Source: Ilyomonas limi (GTDB taxonomy: Bacteria; Bacteroidota; Bacteroidia; Chitinophagales; Chitinophagaceae). Taken from it: a stretch of DNA of 64,000 nt. Shown piece by piece: positions 27,697 through 36,433 of this stretch. Location: contig NZ_SZQL01000006.1 in the NCBI RefSeq assembly GCF_005233845.1, positions 124,001 to 188,000 on the forward strand. Reading direction: 5' to 3'. Under the pieces are notes generated by a model. That model searched no databases and was not told where the DNA came from. It saw only the letters and a program-made list of their open reading frames with translations. A program made the position numbers and the translations under genes. The stretch's first letter is position 1. Every line of letters starts with the position of its first letter.

Positions 27697-28440
27697 ATGA
27701 AGCTGCTTTTCAAACCCTCACCAGTGCTTGCTGGCATCGCCCTCTCTGTTGCTCTTTTTTCTTCGTGTACTAAAGAAGGTGTACAAAATACACCGGTTAT
27801 CAATTCCACCAATAGCTTTATTGATAATGAAGAGATGACACTAATGCAGGTAAGTGGTAACCTTAAATTAATAATACATCCTGGTCCTAATAGCGGGCAG
27901 GACGTATATGCTGACCAATGGGGTGCCACCGGAAGTGGCAATCAGAATCATGTGCCCGAATTACCTGTTAATTCGTGGGATTACGGTGGTGGTATTACTA
28001 CGCGGTCATTTATCAAATTTCCCCAGTTGAAAAATGTACCAATAAATGCACGCGTGGTAAGTGCAAAGTTATTTTTGTACACTGCAGAAAATTTCCTGAA
28101 CCATCCGCAAGGCAACACTGGTGATAACAGATGCGCCGTACAACGTATTATTAGTCACAACTGGAGAGAAGCTGGTTTAACCTGGGATAATCAGCCAGAG
28201 GCCACAACAGAAAACCAGGCGATCATACAGGCTTCGGACCAAGCTACGCAACAATTTAATTATAATCCGATAGTAGATGTAACAGCTATGGTACAACAAA
28301 TGGTTGCACATCCTGAAACAAATTATGGCTTCAAATTGAAAATACTAAATGAAGTACCTGATGCAGCAGTTAACTTTGCAAGCTCCGAAGCCGCTTCACC
28401 TTCCTTCCGTCCAAAACTTGCAGTTACTTACCGTTATTAA
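27697..28440 (+). CDS. Lipoprotein with DNRLRE domain
   Basis: A 247-residue lipoprotein with signal LAGIALSVALFSSC and lipidated Cys24. Most of the mature part (about 45-247) is one DNRLRE domain: a strand before GGGITTRSFIKFPQL, INARVVSAKLFLYT, CAVQRIISHNWREAGLTW with NQPEATTENQ, VDVTAMVQQM, NYGFKLKIL and PKLAVTYRY at the end. The order and motifs match the C-terminal half of the 20971-21894 lipoprotein, so they are paralogues, here without the PKD-like domain. It is divergent from the glycan operon with about 145 bases between the start codons, and is closed by its own strong terminator. Confidence 0.8.
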   Translation: MKLLFKPSPVLAGIALSVALFSSCTKEGVQNTPVINSTNSFIDNEEMTLMQVSGNLKLIIHPGPNSGQDVYADQWGATGSGNQNHVPELPVNSWDYGGGITTRSFIKFPQLKNVPINARVVSAKLFLYTAENFLNHPQGNTGDNRCAVQRIISHNWREAGLTWDNQPEATTENQAIIQASDQATQQFNYNPIVDVTAMVQQMVAHPETNYGFKLKILNEVPDAAVNFASSEAASPSFRPKLAVTYRY

Positions 28441-28462
28441 ACGTTTATTTATCTTTTTGTGT

Positions 28463-28492
28463 AAAGGGCTTGTAAAAGCCCTTTTTTATTTT
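28463..28492 (+). terminator. Rho-independent terminator
   Basis: Arms AAAGGGCTT (28463-28471) and AAGCCCTTT (28476-28484) with a GTAA tetraloop, followed by TTTTATTTT. It ends the DNRLRE lipoprotein transcript. Confidence 0.85.
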
Positions 28493-28536
28493 CAATATCA
28501 CTGTTGAAAATTTAATGGTATTTTTCGCCAAAAAAT

Positions 28537-28839
28537 ATGCGCTGGCTGTTGTTTCTGGCAAGAGTGGCTTTTATATGCAACGTATTGTTCCTGCTTTGCG
28601 TGATAATTTTGTTTACAGAAGACTTTATAAGAATTGAGTTTTTCAAAGCCATTATTATTGTGCTCGGTTGGGTTTTTGCTTTTCCGGTGAATTTTGTAGT
28701 GAATGCTACCGAAATAGCATTGGTTCTTTCGCGCAAGCCATCACCTACATTTAACTGGTTACGCATTTTCAACTTTGTTGCGTTTATTTTACAGATTCTA
28801 CTACACTTTTTTATACCACATGATACATTCCATTCTTAA
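28537..28839 (+). CDS. Small polytopic membrane protein, unknown function
   Basis: A 100-residue protein with three predicted hydrophobic helices: about 3-25 (LLFLARVAFICNVLFLLCVII), 35-60 and 78-95. Polar residues such as RK and N cluster in the loops. I do not recognise a characterised family, though such short proteins are common next to the queuosine transporter in this phylum. It overlaps the downstream gene by 20 bases if that gene starts at 28820, suggesting coupled translation. Confidence 0.65.
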   Translation: MRWLLFLARVAFICNVLFLLCVIILFTEDFIRIEFFKAIIIVLGWVFAFPVNFVVNATEIALVLSRKPSPTFNWLRIFNFVAFILQILLHFFIPHDTFHS

Positions 28840-29632
28840 AGACAAACCCACCAAACTATTCATCGGTATTACGGCTTTCTTTGTTGCTAATGCACTCATT
28901 GCCGAGTGTATCGGCACCAAGATTTTTTCGCTCGAGAAGATACTGGGCGTTGCACCTGCCAACCTCACCTTATTTGGACAAAGCGGCTTATCGTACAATC
29001 TTACCTGCGGCGTACTGCTGTGGCCACTTGAGTTTATACTCACCGATATTGTAAATGAATATTACGGCCCCAAAGCGGTACGCCGTATCTCTTATACGGC
29101 AGTGGCGCTTATTGGGTATGCTTTCCTGATGTTTTACAGCAGCATTCACCTACCACCGGCCGATTTTTGGCTTTCATCCAAGGAACAGGACGGTATTGGC
29201 AATATGCAAACGGCTTTTAACGGTATTTTCGGGCAGGGCATGTGGATTATTTTGGGAAGTTTGGTCGCTTTTCTCGTGAGCCAGATAGTGGATGTAACCA
29301 TTTTTCATCGTATTAAAAAAGTAACCGGCGATAAGAAAATCTGGCTGCGTGCTACCGGCTCTACGCTGGTGTCGCAACTAATAGACAGCTTCATTGTGCT
29401 GACAATTGCCTTCCGCTGGGGTAGTAACTGGAGCTGGCCACAAGTAATAGCCGTATGTATTTTAAATTATACTTACAAATGCTTTATGGCTATTGTGCTT
29501 ACGCCGCTCATTTATGTGGCCGAGGGCTGGATTGAAAAATATGTAGGTCATCAAACGGCGGCAAAAATGAAACAGTATGCTATGGGCAAAATGGCAGAAG
29601 ACCCAACAGTGAATATTCCTGCAGCTGGGTGA
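28820..29632 (+). CDS. Queuosine precursor transporter (YhhQ/VUT family)
   Basis: A 270-residue inner-membrane protein of PF02592 (VUT_1), the family whose E. coli member YhhQ imports the queuosine precursors preQ0/preQ1. Six hydrophobic helices are visible. The family hallmarks are NALIAECIGTKIFSL in helix 1, LLWPLEFILTDIVNEYYGPKAVRRISY (conserved acidic and Asn-Glu-Tyr residues), and TGSTLVSQLIDSFIVLTIAF near the end. I use ATG 28820 because MIHSILKDKPTKLFIGI matches related starts; an upstream ATG at 28775 would add 15 residues inside the preceding gene. No que biosynthesis genes are nearby. Confidence 0.9.
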   Translation: MIHSILKDKPTKLFIGITAFFVANALIAECIGTKIFSLEKILGVAPANLTLFGQSGLSYNLTCGVLLWPLEFILTDIVNEYYGPKAVRRISYTAVALIGYAFLMFYSSIHLPPADFWLSSKEQDGIGNMQTAFNGIFGQGMWIILGSLVAFLVSQIVDVTIFHRIKKVTGDKKIWLRATGSTLVSQLIDSFIVLTIAFRWGSNWSWPQVIAVCILNYTYKCFMAIVLTPLIYVAEGWIEKYVGHQTAAKMKQYAMGKMAEDPTVNIPAAG

Positions 29633-29923
29633 TTTGGGTAATTGAGATAATGATGTTGCCTGATGAATGCTGCAACAATGTTTGCTGATGAGTGACTGAG
29701 GAGACTAATTTTGCTCAATAGAATGCTGCTCAATTACGGTACTTGAAAAATGTGCTTGTTTATTGTTGAGCAGATTCATTCTACAATCACTCCTTGCCTT
29801 AGCATGGCATAGGCAAAAGTTTGGCTTCCAATTTTAGAAGAAAAAATAATTGCTAAAATAAGTAGTAAATACTATCGGGAATTTAATAAATCAATAATTC
29901 AGCTTTCCTATTTACACATTTTA

Positions 29924-30640
29924 TCAAATTATCCTAAAAGCAGTAAAGTAATAGTTGTTAGCTGCACCAATCAATTCAAAATCCATTAGATATGCCTGCT
30001 GAAAATCATATAATGCCTTGAATTCATGCGTTGGCACAGCAAACTCATCGAAGAAAATTATATCGCCTTTCTTTAAAAAAGGTGCTATGCGGGTAAGCGC
30101 GTACAACGTTGCAGAATACAAATCTGCATCCATCATCACTATATTTCTTTGCTGATGGTTCCATTTTGATAAAAAGCCAGGCAGTGTTTGCTGAAACAAA
30201 CCCTGGTAAAATTTAACTCTGCTATCATTTATTTGTGGAACCTGGTTGTTGGTATTAAATACACCCTTTTTGTACACACCAAAATCTTCGGGCAAACCCG
30301 TAAACGTATCAAAACCATAAAATCTGCTTTCGGGATGGGCATTTTGCTGCACAAACCAGCGGAATGAGTGTCCATCGGCTACGCCAAACTCTAGGTAATT
30401 GATTGCAATATTTGATAGGGATTCATGCCCGATAATCCATTTATAAAAAGCATACCGTTTACTATAATCCCATTTGCCCGGAAAATCGTTGTAAGCAACT
30501 TTCTTGTTTTTACTTGCCCATAAAGAAAATCTAGTAAGATAAAAAAGGTTCAAAAAAAGTCTGGAGAATAGATTGAAAATCACATGTAAACGTAAATATA
30601 CAAAGGTGCTCTTGGTGTAGCGGATAAGAAAAAGTTTCAT
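29924..30640 (-). CDS. TylF/MycF-like class I methyltransferase
   Basis: A 238-residue SAM-dependent enzyme related to TylF/MycF sugar O-methyltransferases. Motif I is YLEFGVADGHSFRWF (from residue 82), then FYGFDTFTGLPEDFG, the typical TylF block with a phenylalanine-aspartate pair, and the metal-binding MMDADLYSATLYAL. FFDEFAVPTHEFKAL follows. The N-terminal 45 residues are hydrophobic and basic and may lie at the membrane. It is a single gene on the minus strand close to the glycan operon, so it could O-methylate the same glycan (inference). Confidence 0.78.
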   Translation of the reverse strand: MKLFLIRYTKSTFVYLRLHVIFNLFSRLFLNLFYLTRFSLWASKNKKVAYNDFPGKWDYSKRYAFYKWIIGHESLSNIAINYLEFGVADGHSFRWFVQQNAHPESRFYGFDTFTGLPEDFGVYKKGVFNTNNQVPQINDSRVKFYQGLFQQTLPGFLSKWNHQQRNIVMMDADLYSATLYALTRIAPFLKKGDIIFFDEFAVPTHEFKALYDFQQAYLMDFELIGAANNYYFTAFRII

Positions 30641-30973
30641 TTAAAGCAGGGTTTCAAAATACAAACTTATAATAATAATTATAGCTTGATAGCGAAGTGA
30701 CCATATCAATAATATAAAATCAACAAAATTAGGTATTGCAACTTTGAATAATGAAAAATTTAATTTTACGCTCTACGACTTACATTTATTAACCGCGTTT
30801 TGCTCAAAAAAAATATTCCTACCCTCACGGTACATACCTATAAAAATTGTATGGCAGCTTTAAACTTTTTGATAAAAATCTTTACTAATAATCTTAACAT
30901 TACCATTATATTGCTGCACAGTAATAATACGTTGAAACCTTACATTTGTTAGTCATAAAAATTCTTTATTCTA
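30641..30973. other. Divergent intergenic region
   Basis: About 330 bases between divergent genes. A TACATTTG at 30941-30948 matches the -7 consensus and lies 25 bases before the ATG at 30974; no -33 TTG stands at the right distance. Nothing else is visible. Confidence 0.4.
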
Positions 30974-32506
30974 ATGCATAAAAAGCTTTGTTTTTTGATT
31001 GCTGCAGTGTGTGCTTTTGCTGTTACAAGCCTGTATGCTCAAACCATTGTATATTCCGAGCCGGACAGGAGTGATGCACGTGGGCTTAACTTTGAGATTA
31101 TCGGTAAAATGAATAATCATTATCTTATTTATAAAAACATGCGCAACGATAATCATGTTTCTATATACGATAATGATATGCAATTGGTAACCAACGAAAA
31201 ACTATCATTTTTACCCGATAAGATTATTAACTCTGATATTCTCGCATACAGAAATTTCTTTTACTTTTTTTATCAGTACCAGCATCGTAATGTAGTGTAT
31301 GCCATGGCTGCAAAACTGGATGCCGATGCAAAAATTATAGGCGAGCCGCAAACGCTGGATACTACGCAGGTTAATTTTTTAGCCAACAACAAAGTGTACT
31401 CGTATATGGTAAGTGAAGACAAGCAGAAGATTGGGTTTGTAAAAATTAATACTAAAAACGAAAACAATTATTTTGTAACCTCCGTTATTTTCGATGACAG
31501 CCTTACACCGCTCAGCAAATCGTATATGAGCGTGGATATGCCGGAGCGCAATAGTTTTTTAACCGAGTTTACTATAGATAATGATGGCGATATTGCATTT
31601 GTGCGGGCAGCGGGCGGCGCGCAAAAAGACAACATTGTAAGCCTCTCGCTGATCTCCAAAAGAATGAACGATAACTTACCAAGAGTTCACGAACTGCCGC
31701 TCAATAAGATATACCTTGATGATGTGCGGGTAAAAGTAGATAATGATAATAAAAATTATCTCGTTACTTCTTTTTACACCAAAGCCCGCCGTGGCAATGT
31801 AGATGGTTTGTACGCTACTTTATACGATAAAACAAACGATAGCCTTATCAATACTACCTACACTACCTTTAGCGATGAATTGCGAAATAGTGTAAAAAGT
31901 AATGGTAACCCGCGCTTTGCCTTCAACGATTTCTTTTTGCAAAATATCGTAATGCGGAAGGATGGTGGATATGTAATAGCAGCAGAGTCGGTGTATTCTT
32001 CCTCACGCGGCAACCAGTACAATCGCTGGGATTATTTCAACAGTTATCCGTTTTATTCTCCCTCTGCTGCATACTATTATTATTCTTACAGCAATCCGTT
32101 TGGCTACTATTATCCCTGGAGCCGGGGTGGTTATGGCTTTCAAAACACGCGCTATTTTGCCGATAATATTGCTTTACTATCGTTCGATTCTACCGGCAAT
32201 TTAACGTGGTCTAATGTGATCCACAAGTCGCAGTACGACGATAATACCGATAATTTTATTGGTTATACTACTATGAACACTGGCAGCGAAGTACATTTTT
32301 TGTACAATGAAACCGTGCGGAAAAATGTATTGCTTTCCGACCAGAGCATTACGCCCGATGGTCAGCTTACCCATAGCCCTACACTGCACAATCTCGACAG
32401 AGGTTACGAGTTTATGCCACGATTGGGCAAACAGGTGGGTGCAAAACAAATGATAATTCCATGCGCTTACAGGAATTATATTTGCTTTGCAAAAGTTGAC
32501 TTTTAA
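30974..32506 (+). CDS. Secreted protein of unknown function
   Basis: A 510-residue exported protein with signal peptide (residues 1-22, ending SLYAQ). The mature region is made of short beta-strand segments such as HYLIYKNMRNDNHVSIYDNDMQ, DDVRVKVDNDNKNYLVTSFYT and VMRKDGGYVIAAESVY, which look like a propeller: several blades of about 50 residues. A Tyr-rich insert (SAAYYYYSYSNPFGYYYPW) lies near residues 365-385, followed by NIALLSFDSTGNLTWSNVIHKSQ, a strand-turn-strand blade. No T9SS sorting domain is present. I do not recognise a named family. It is followed 9 bases later by a membrane protein gene. Confidence 0.75.
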   Translation: MHKKLCFLIAAVCAFAVTSLYAQTIVYSEPDRSDARGLNFEIIGKMNNHYLIYKNMRNDNHVSIYDNDMQLVTNEKLSFLPDKIINSDILAYRNFFYFFYQYQHRNVVYAMAAKLDADAKIIGEPQTLDTTQVNFLANNKVYSYMVSEDKQKIGFVKINTKNENNYFVTSVIFDDSLTPLSKSYMSVDMPERNSFLTEFTIDNDGDIAFVRAAGGAQKDNIVSLSLISKRMNDNLPRVHELPLNKIYLDDVRVKVDNDNKNYLVTSFYTKARRGNVDGLYATLYDKTNDSLINTTYTTFSDELRNSVKSNGNPRFAFNDFFLQNIVMRKDGGYVIAAESVYSSSRGNQYNRWDYFNSYPFYSPSAAYYYYSYSNPFGYYYPWSRGGYGFQNTRYFADNIALLSFDSTGNLTWSNVIHKSQYDDNTDNFIGYTTMNTGSEVHFLYNETVRKNVLLSDQSITPDGQLTHSPTLHNLDRGYEFMPRLGKQVGAKQMIIPCAYRNYICFAKVDF

Positions 32507-32515
32507 ACCAAGCCT

Positions 32516-33496
32516 GTGGTATCCATATTTCGGGAAAAATCTACTGCGAGTGTTTTTTGGCTCATACTGTTAAGCATTGTAGCACATGGTCATTTTCTGG
32601 TTCATCCGCCAGCAGTAATCGTTGCAGGCGGGTCAGCTGCTTTCTTCCGCTTTATGACGCCGCTTGCCGCCTTGCCAGATTTTGCGTTGATAATGCTATA
32701 CCATGCTATTATTATCGTACAGGCGCTGCGCTTCAATACCGTACTCAACAACTTAAGAATGTTCCCAAAGCAGTACTTTATTACTGCTTTGTGTTACATT
32801 TTGCTTTCCGCTTTATACCCTGCGTGGGGCAATATTACACCGGCTTTGCTGGTTAATTTTTTAATCATCTGGGTATTTTCGTTATTATCCAGGCTATACG
32901 TTACCAACAGTGCCAAGCCAATTATTTACAACATTGGCTTTATCACCAGTGTGATTAGCATCCTGTATTTTCCGGCTGCTTTTCTGGTTATTGTGGCGTT
33001 TATTGCAGTAGGAAGCCTGCGTGCTTTTCGTACCAACGAGTGGATAGTGCTTTTGCTGGGCATACTTACGCCGCCTTATTTTATTGTTGTTATATCATTC
33101 CTTACCAATCATTTACACGCTATTCATACTTATCTGCCGCCGGTGCAGCTTCATGGCTTCAGTATAAAACAAAATATACCCATGATTGTTACTGCTGTTA
33201 CAGGTTTGTATGTAGTTGCTGATGGCTTCCTCATGTGGAGCGCCAATTCGGGTAAAGCCGTAATGCAGGTACGCCGTTCCTGGGGCATTTTACTGATGCT
33301 ATTTTTACTAAGTATTCCGCTTCTCTTCCTGCTACAGGAAGGCAACTTTGGCTACCTGGTTTTGGGCTTACTGCCGGCTGCTGCTATAGCCAGCAACACA
33401 TTTATTTATAGCAAAAGCAATTTGTACCAAACTATTCTTTTCTGGATATTAATTACGGTGATAATTTATAATAATTGGTTTTGGTTAAAAACTTAA
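32516..33496 (+). CDS. DUF6427-like polytopic membrane protein
   Basis: A 326-residue integral membrane protein with about nine or ten hydrophobic helices. The opening MVSIFREKSTASVFWLILLSI and the spacing of helices resemble the DUF6427 family of Bacteroidota, whose function is unknown. The start is a GTG at 32516, 9 bases after the previous stop; no ATG precedes the first helix, so GTG is favoured. Co-transcription with the secreted protein before it is likely. The C-terminus ends IIYNNWFWLKT right after the last helix. Confidence 0.7.
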   Translation: MVSIFREKSTASVFWLILLSIVAHGHFLVHPPAVIVAGGSAAFFRFMTPLAALPDFALIMLYHAIIIVQALRFNTVLNNLRMFPKQYFITALCYILLSALYPAWGNITPALLVNFLIIWVFSLLSRLYVTNSAKPIIYNIGFITSVISILYFPAAFLVIVAFIAVGSLRAFRTNEWIVLLLGILTPPYFIVVISFLTNHLHAIHTYLPPVQLHGFSIKQNIPMIVTAVTGLYVVADGFLMWSANSGKAVMQVRRSWGILLMLFLLSIPLLFLLQEGNFGYLVLGLLPAAAIASNTFIYSKSNLYQTILFWILITVIIYNNWFWLKT

Positions 33497-33520
33497 ACGC
33501 TGCTTTAACGAGCGGCGGTT

Positions 33521-33528
33521 TAACTTTG
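33521..33528 (+). promoter_or_regulatory. Candidate -7 element for purQ
   Basis: TAACTTTG fits TAnnTTTG and would give a leader of roughly 85 bases for purQ. No -33 element is apparent. Confidence 0.28.
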
Positions 33529-33622
33529 CATCTCATTTATTCTCAAACATTCCCGCCTTTTACAGATAACGTGCAGCAGGTAAAACAACAGGCGGCTTAA
33601 TTTAAAAACAAATTTATACATA

Positions 33623-34303
33623 ATGAAATTTGGTGTTGTTGTTTTTCCGGGCTCCAATTGCGACCGCGATATGCAAAATGCGCTGCAGCACGACATGAAT
33701 AAAGAAGTAATTATGCTGTGGCACAAAGACAAAGACCTCAGTATGTTTACTACTGATGATTGTATTGTACTGCCCGGCGGATTTTCGTACGGTGATTACC
33801 TGCGCTGCGGTGCTATTGCGCGCTTTAGTCCCATGATGCAAAGTGTGGTTGAGTTTGCAAATAAGGGCGGCAAAGTATTGGGTGTGTGCAATGGTTTCCA
33901 GATTTTGTGCGAGGCAGGCTTATTGCCAGGCGCGTTGCTGCGCAATGGGCATCAGCAGTTTGTGTGCAAAAACGTGTTTATAAAAGGGGCTGATTCGGAG
34001 GTATTAAAAATTCCGGTAGCACATGGCGAGGGCCGTTTTTATGCCGAGGATGTGGTGCTGGACGAGCTGGAGAAAAATGATCAGGTTGTCTTTAGATATT
34101 GTAATGAAAAGGGAGAAGTGGGCAGCGTAAATGATGTGGATCTTGCTTTGTACAATCCGAATGGCGCTGTGCGCAACATTGCCTGCATTAAAAACGAAAC
34201 GGGCAATGTGTTTGGTATGATGCCACACCCCGAAAGAGCTACTTCGGTGGCATTGGGTAATGTGGATGGATTGAAAGTATTTGATCTGTTAGGATTAAAT
34301 TAG
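33623..34303 (+). CDS. purQ: Phosphoribosylformylglycinamidine synthase subunit PurQ (glutaminase)
   Basis: Class I glutamine amidotransferase subunit that supplies ammonia to PurL for FGAM formation. The 226-residue protein has the N-terminal strand [15 protein letters not shown], the [18 protein letters not shown] block, the nucleophile elbow GVCNGFQ with Cys89, and the catalytic pair in MMPHPER (His202 and Glu204). Separate PurQ of about 225 residues implies a small PurL and PurS elsewhere, not a fused 1300-residue enzyme. No other pur genes adjoin it. Confidence 0.95.
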   Translation: MKFGVVVFPGSNCDRDMQNALQHDMNKEVIMLWHKDKDLSMFTTDDCIVLPGGFSYGDYLRCGAIARFSPMMQSVVEFANKGGKVLGVCNGFQILCEAGLLPGALLRNGHQQFVCKNVFIKGADSEVLKIPVAHGEGRFYAEDVVLDELEKNDQVVFRYCNEKGEVGSVNDVDLALYNPNGAVRNIACIKNETGNVFGMMPHPERATSVALGNVDGLKVFDLLGLN

Positions 34304-34311
34304 GGAAATAA

Positions 34312-34382
34312 AAAAACACAGATTTTTCTGATGTGGTTTGGATTGAAGATTACGCTAAGAAAGTACTGATTGTACTGATTGA
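34312..34382. repeat. Possible diverged copy of the MITE-like repeat
   Basis: The stretch with TTTGGATTGAAGATTACGC and TACTGATT, between purQ and the next gene, recalls the core of the repeats at 49294 and 54239 (GGATTAGTAAGATTACGC and TTTACTGATTAA in the same orientation). No terminal inverted repeats remain, so this assignment is weak. Confidence 0.3.
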
Positions 34383-34396
34383 TGAAAATAAACAAT

Positions 34397-34849
34397 ATGA
34401 AAAAAATTATCTTATTTTTTGCCTTGATAATAGCTGCAATTGCAGTGCAGGCGCAAACAGTAAATCCGGTGAAATGGTCGTATGCAGCTAAGAAAGTGAG
34501 CGACAAAGTATATCAGTTGGTGATTACGGCAACATTGCCATCGCCCTGGCATATCTATTCGCAATATACACCCGATGGTGGGCCGAAGCCAACAAAGATT
34601 GTTTATACCAAAAACCCATTGCTGGTAATTAACGGTGTACCCAAAGAGAATGGTTCACTTAAAACGGTGCACGATGACAACTTTGGAGTAGATGTAAAAT
34701 ACTTTGGCGAAAAAGTAGAATTTGTACAAACTGTTCAGCTAAAAACGGCTGCCAAAACCAGTGTAACCGGCACAATAAACTATATGGTGTGCAACGATAA
34801 AGAATGCCTGCCGCCTACGAAGCAACCTTTTGAAATAAAATTACAGTAA
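34397..34849 (+). CDS. DsbD alpha-like (PF11412) periplasmic protein
   Basis: A 150-residue secreted protein with signal MKKIILFFALIIAAIAVQAQ. The mature part is a stand-alone N-terminal domain of the DsbD type: VNPVKWSYAAKKVSDKVYQLVITATLPSPWHIYSQYT, then a closing MVCNDKECLPPTK holding the paired cysteines (Cys132 and Cys137), equivalent to the Cys103-Cys109 redox pair of E. coli DsbD-alpha. It probably passes electrons to periplasmic substrates. The membrane and thioredoxin domains of DsbD are not fused or adjacent. ATG at 34382 would add five residues; I choose 34397 because the signal peptide then starts normally. Confidence 0.8.
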   Translation: MKKIILFFALIIAAIAVQAQTVNPVKWSYAAKKVSDKVYQLVITATLPSPWHIYSQYTPDGGPKPTKIVYTKNPLLVINGVPKENGSLKTVHDDNFGVDVKYFGEKVEFVQTVQLKTAAKTSVTGTINYMVCNDKECLPPTKQPFEIKLQ

Positions 34850-34874
34850 GTCATACAGTTTACTTTACATAAGG

Positions 34875-34916
34875 AAACAGCCCCCGATTGTGCAAATCGG
34901 GGCTGTTTGGTTTTAT
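34875..34916. terminator. Bidirectional hairpin terminator
   Basis: Arms 34875-34889 and 34895-34908 (AAACAGCCCC..GATT / AATC..GGGGCTGTTT) pair over 14 bases with one bulged C, followed by GGTTTTATTAT. It separates the convergent DsbD-alpha and TolC genes. Confidence 0.75.
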
Positions 34917-34932
34917 TATACTTATTCCTTAA

Positions 34933-36369
34933 TTAAAAGAGCGGTTTAGATTGATAATAATCTAAAATTTTAGATCTTAAAATATAGTCGTAACGCGCAG
35001 ATATTAAATTTGTCCTTGCCTTATCCACATTACTTTTTACTATCAGGTATTCTACAGAGGTAAACACCCCTTCATTAAACTTAATCTCGGCCGAACGGAA
35101 CGACTCTTCAAAAGCTTTTACCTGCTGCTCTACCGTGGTATAGGTTTTAAAGGCAGCCTGCATATTTACATATGCCTGTTCTATAGCCTGCTTTAATTGC
35201 AGTTTGGTGGTTTGTTCTTCAAACGAAGTTTGCTTTTCGGTAATCTCTGCCTGCTTTACGCGGCTCTTTATTTGCAAGCCATTGAGTAACGGAATGGAAA
35301 CGGTAAGATTGATGTATGAATTAAAGTTGTTTTTCCATTGGTTACCATAGCCAATTTTTGACTCTGCAAATGTGGGTTGCGGTGCATATACAGGTACTTT
35401 TTTATTATCTACCATTACATAGCTATCTGTAGGCGCATCCATAGAGGAAACTAATTGCTGAATACTGCCCGTGCTGGAATAATTGGTGCCCACGCCGCCA
35501 TTCAAATAAATACGTGGATACAACTGCCCCTTAGCTGCTTTGATGCCGGCAACAGCACTGCTGTGGTGCAGTTCGGCAGCTTTTACAATCGCCAGGTTTT
35601 TGGATGCCTGTGCGTAAATATCATTTACCGCTCCTTCATACAGTACCGGTGTTGCTTCGTCATATACCCGAGCCAATACAATGTCTTCGCTATAAGAAAT
35701 ATTCATTAACTGAGCTAAGGTGAGCTTAGCCGTTTCCAGTGCATTTTTCGTAGTTACTACATTCAGTTCATCGGTGCTCAACTGACCTTTCATATCGTAC
35801 AAAGTAGCAGGAGCAATAGCGCCTTCTTTATTCATTATCTCCAAGCGCTCTACCTGCTTGCGTGTTACGTCGGCCTGCTGGTTGGCAAGCGTAAGCTGAT
35901 CCTGGTTGCTAAGCACAGACAGGTAAGCCAATATTACATTGATGGTGATGTAATCACGCTGCTGTTGTGCATCCATTTTGCCGGCTTCGAAGTTCAGCGA
36001 GTATTGTTTGATAGAATTTTGTACGCTAAAACCATTGAAAAGTGTAGCCGATCCATCCAGTCCATAATTAGCATAGTTTACACTTTGGTTGATATAGGTG
36101 TTGGTGTATGGATTAATATTGCGGCCCTGGTTGTTGCCATGAATGATGGCAGCATTCAGGTTGGGCAATAATTGTCCTTTAGCTAATTGCAGGTTTACCT
36201 TGTCACTTTGCATGGCGTACTCACTGCGTTTTACATCAATGTTATTAGCAACTGCCGTTTCAATACATTCTTTTAAGGTGAGTGGCGCATTTTGCCCTGT
36301 AGAATCCTGGGCAAAACTTTGAGAAAATAATAACCATAAACCTGCTGCCGCCAGCATTACTTTTTTCAT
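34933..36369 (-). CDS. TolC family outer-membrane efflux protein
   Basis: A 478-residue outer-membrane factor with signal peptide (to QSFAQ). It has the internal repeat of TolC: LTLKECIETAVANNIDVKRSEYAMQ at the start of repeat 1 and long coiled helices (ESKIGYGNQ to VSIPLLNGLQIKSRVKQAEI) in repeat 2, with the conserved block FNEGVFTSVEYLIVKSNVDKARTN near the end. It forms the trimeric channel of tripartite exporters. The gene lies 64 bases behind an ABC ATPase on the same strand, but adaptor and permease genes are absent. Confidence 0.88.
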   Translation of the reverse strand: MKKVMLAAAGLWLLFSQSFAQDSTGQNAPLTLKECIETAVANNIDVKRSEYAMQSDKVNLQLAKGQLLPNLNAAIIHGNNQGRNINPYTNTYINQSVNYANYGLDGSATLFNGFSVQNSIKQYSLNFEAGKMDAQQQRDYITINVILAYLSVLSNQDQLTLANQQADVTRKQVERLEIMNKEGAIAPATLYDMKGQLSTDELNVVTTKNALETAKLTLAQLMNISYSEDIVLARVYDEATPVLYEGAVNDIYAQASKNLAIVKAAELHHSSAVAGIKAAKGQLYPRIYLNGGVGTNYSSTGSIQQLVSSMDAPTDSYVMVDNKKVPVYAPQPTFAESKIGYGNQWKNNFNSYINLTVSIPLLNGLQIKSRVKQAEITEKQTSFEEQTTKLQLKQAIEQAYVNMQAAFKTYTTVEQQVKAFEESFRSAEIKFNEGVFTSVEYLIVKSNVDKARTNLISARYDYILRSKILDYYQSKPLF

Positions 36370-36433
36370 AACAAATCAATTATTTATACCTGATAAAAAC
36401 ATTGCAATAAACAGCAATGCGAAAAATGTATTT

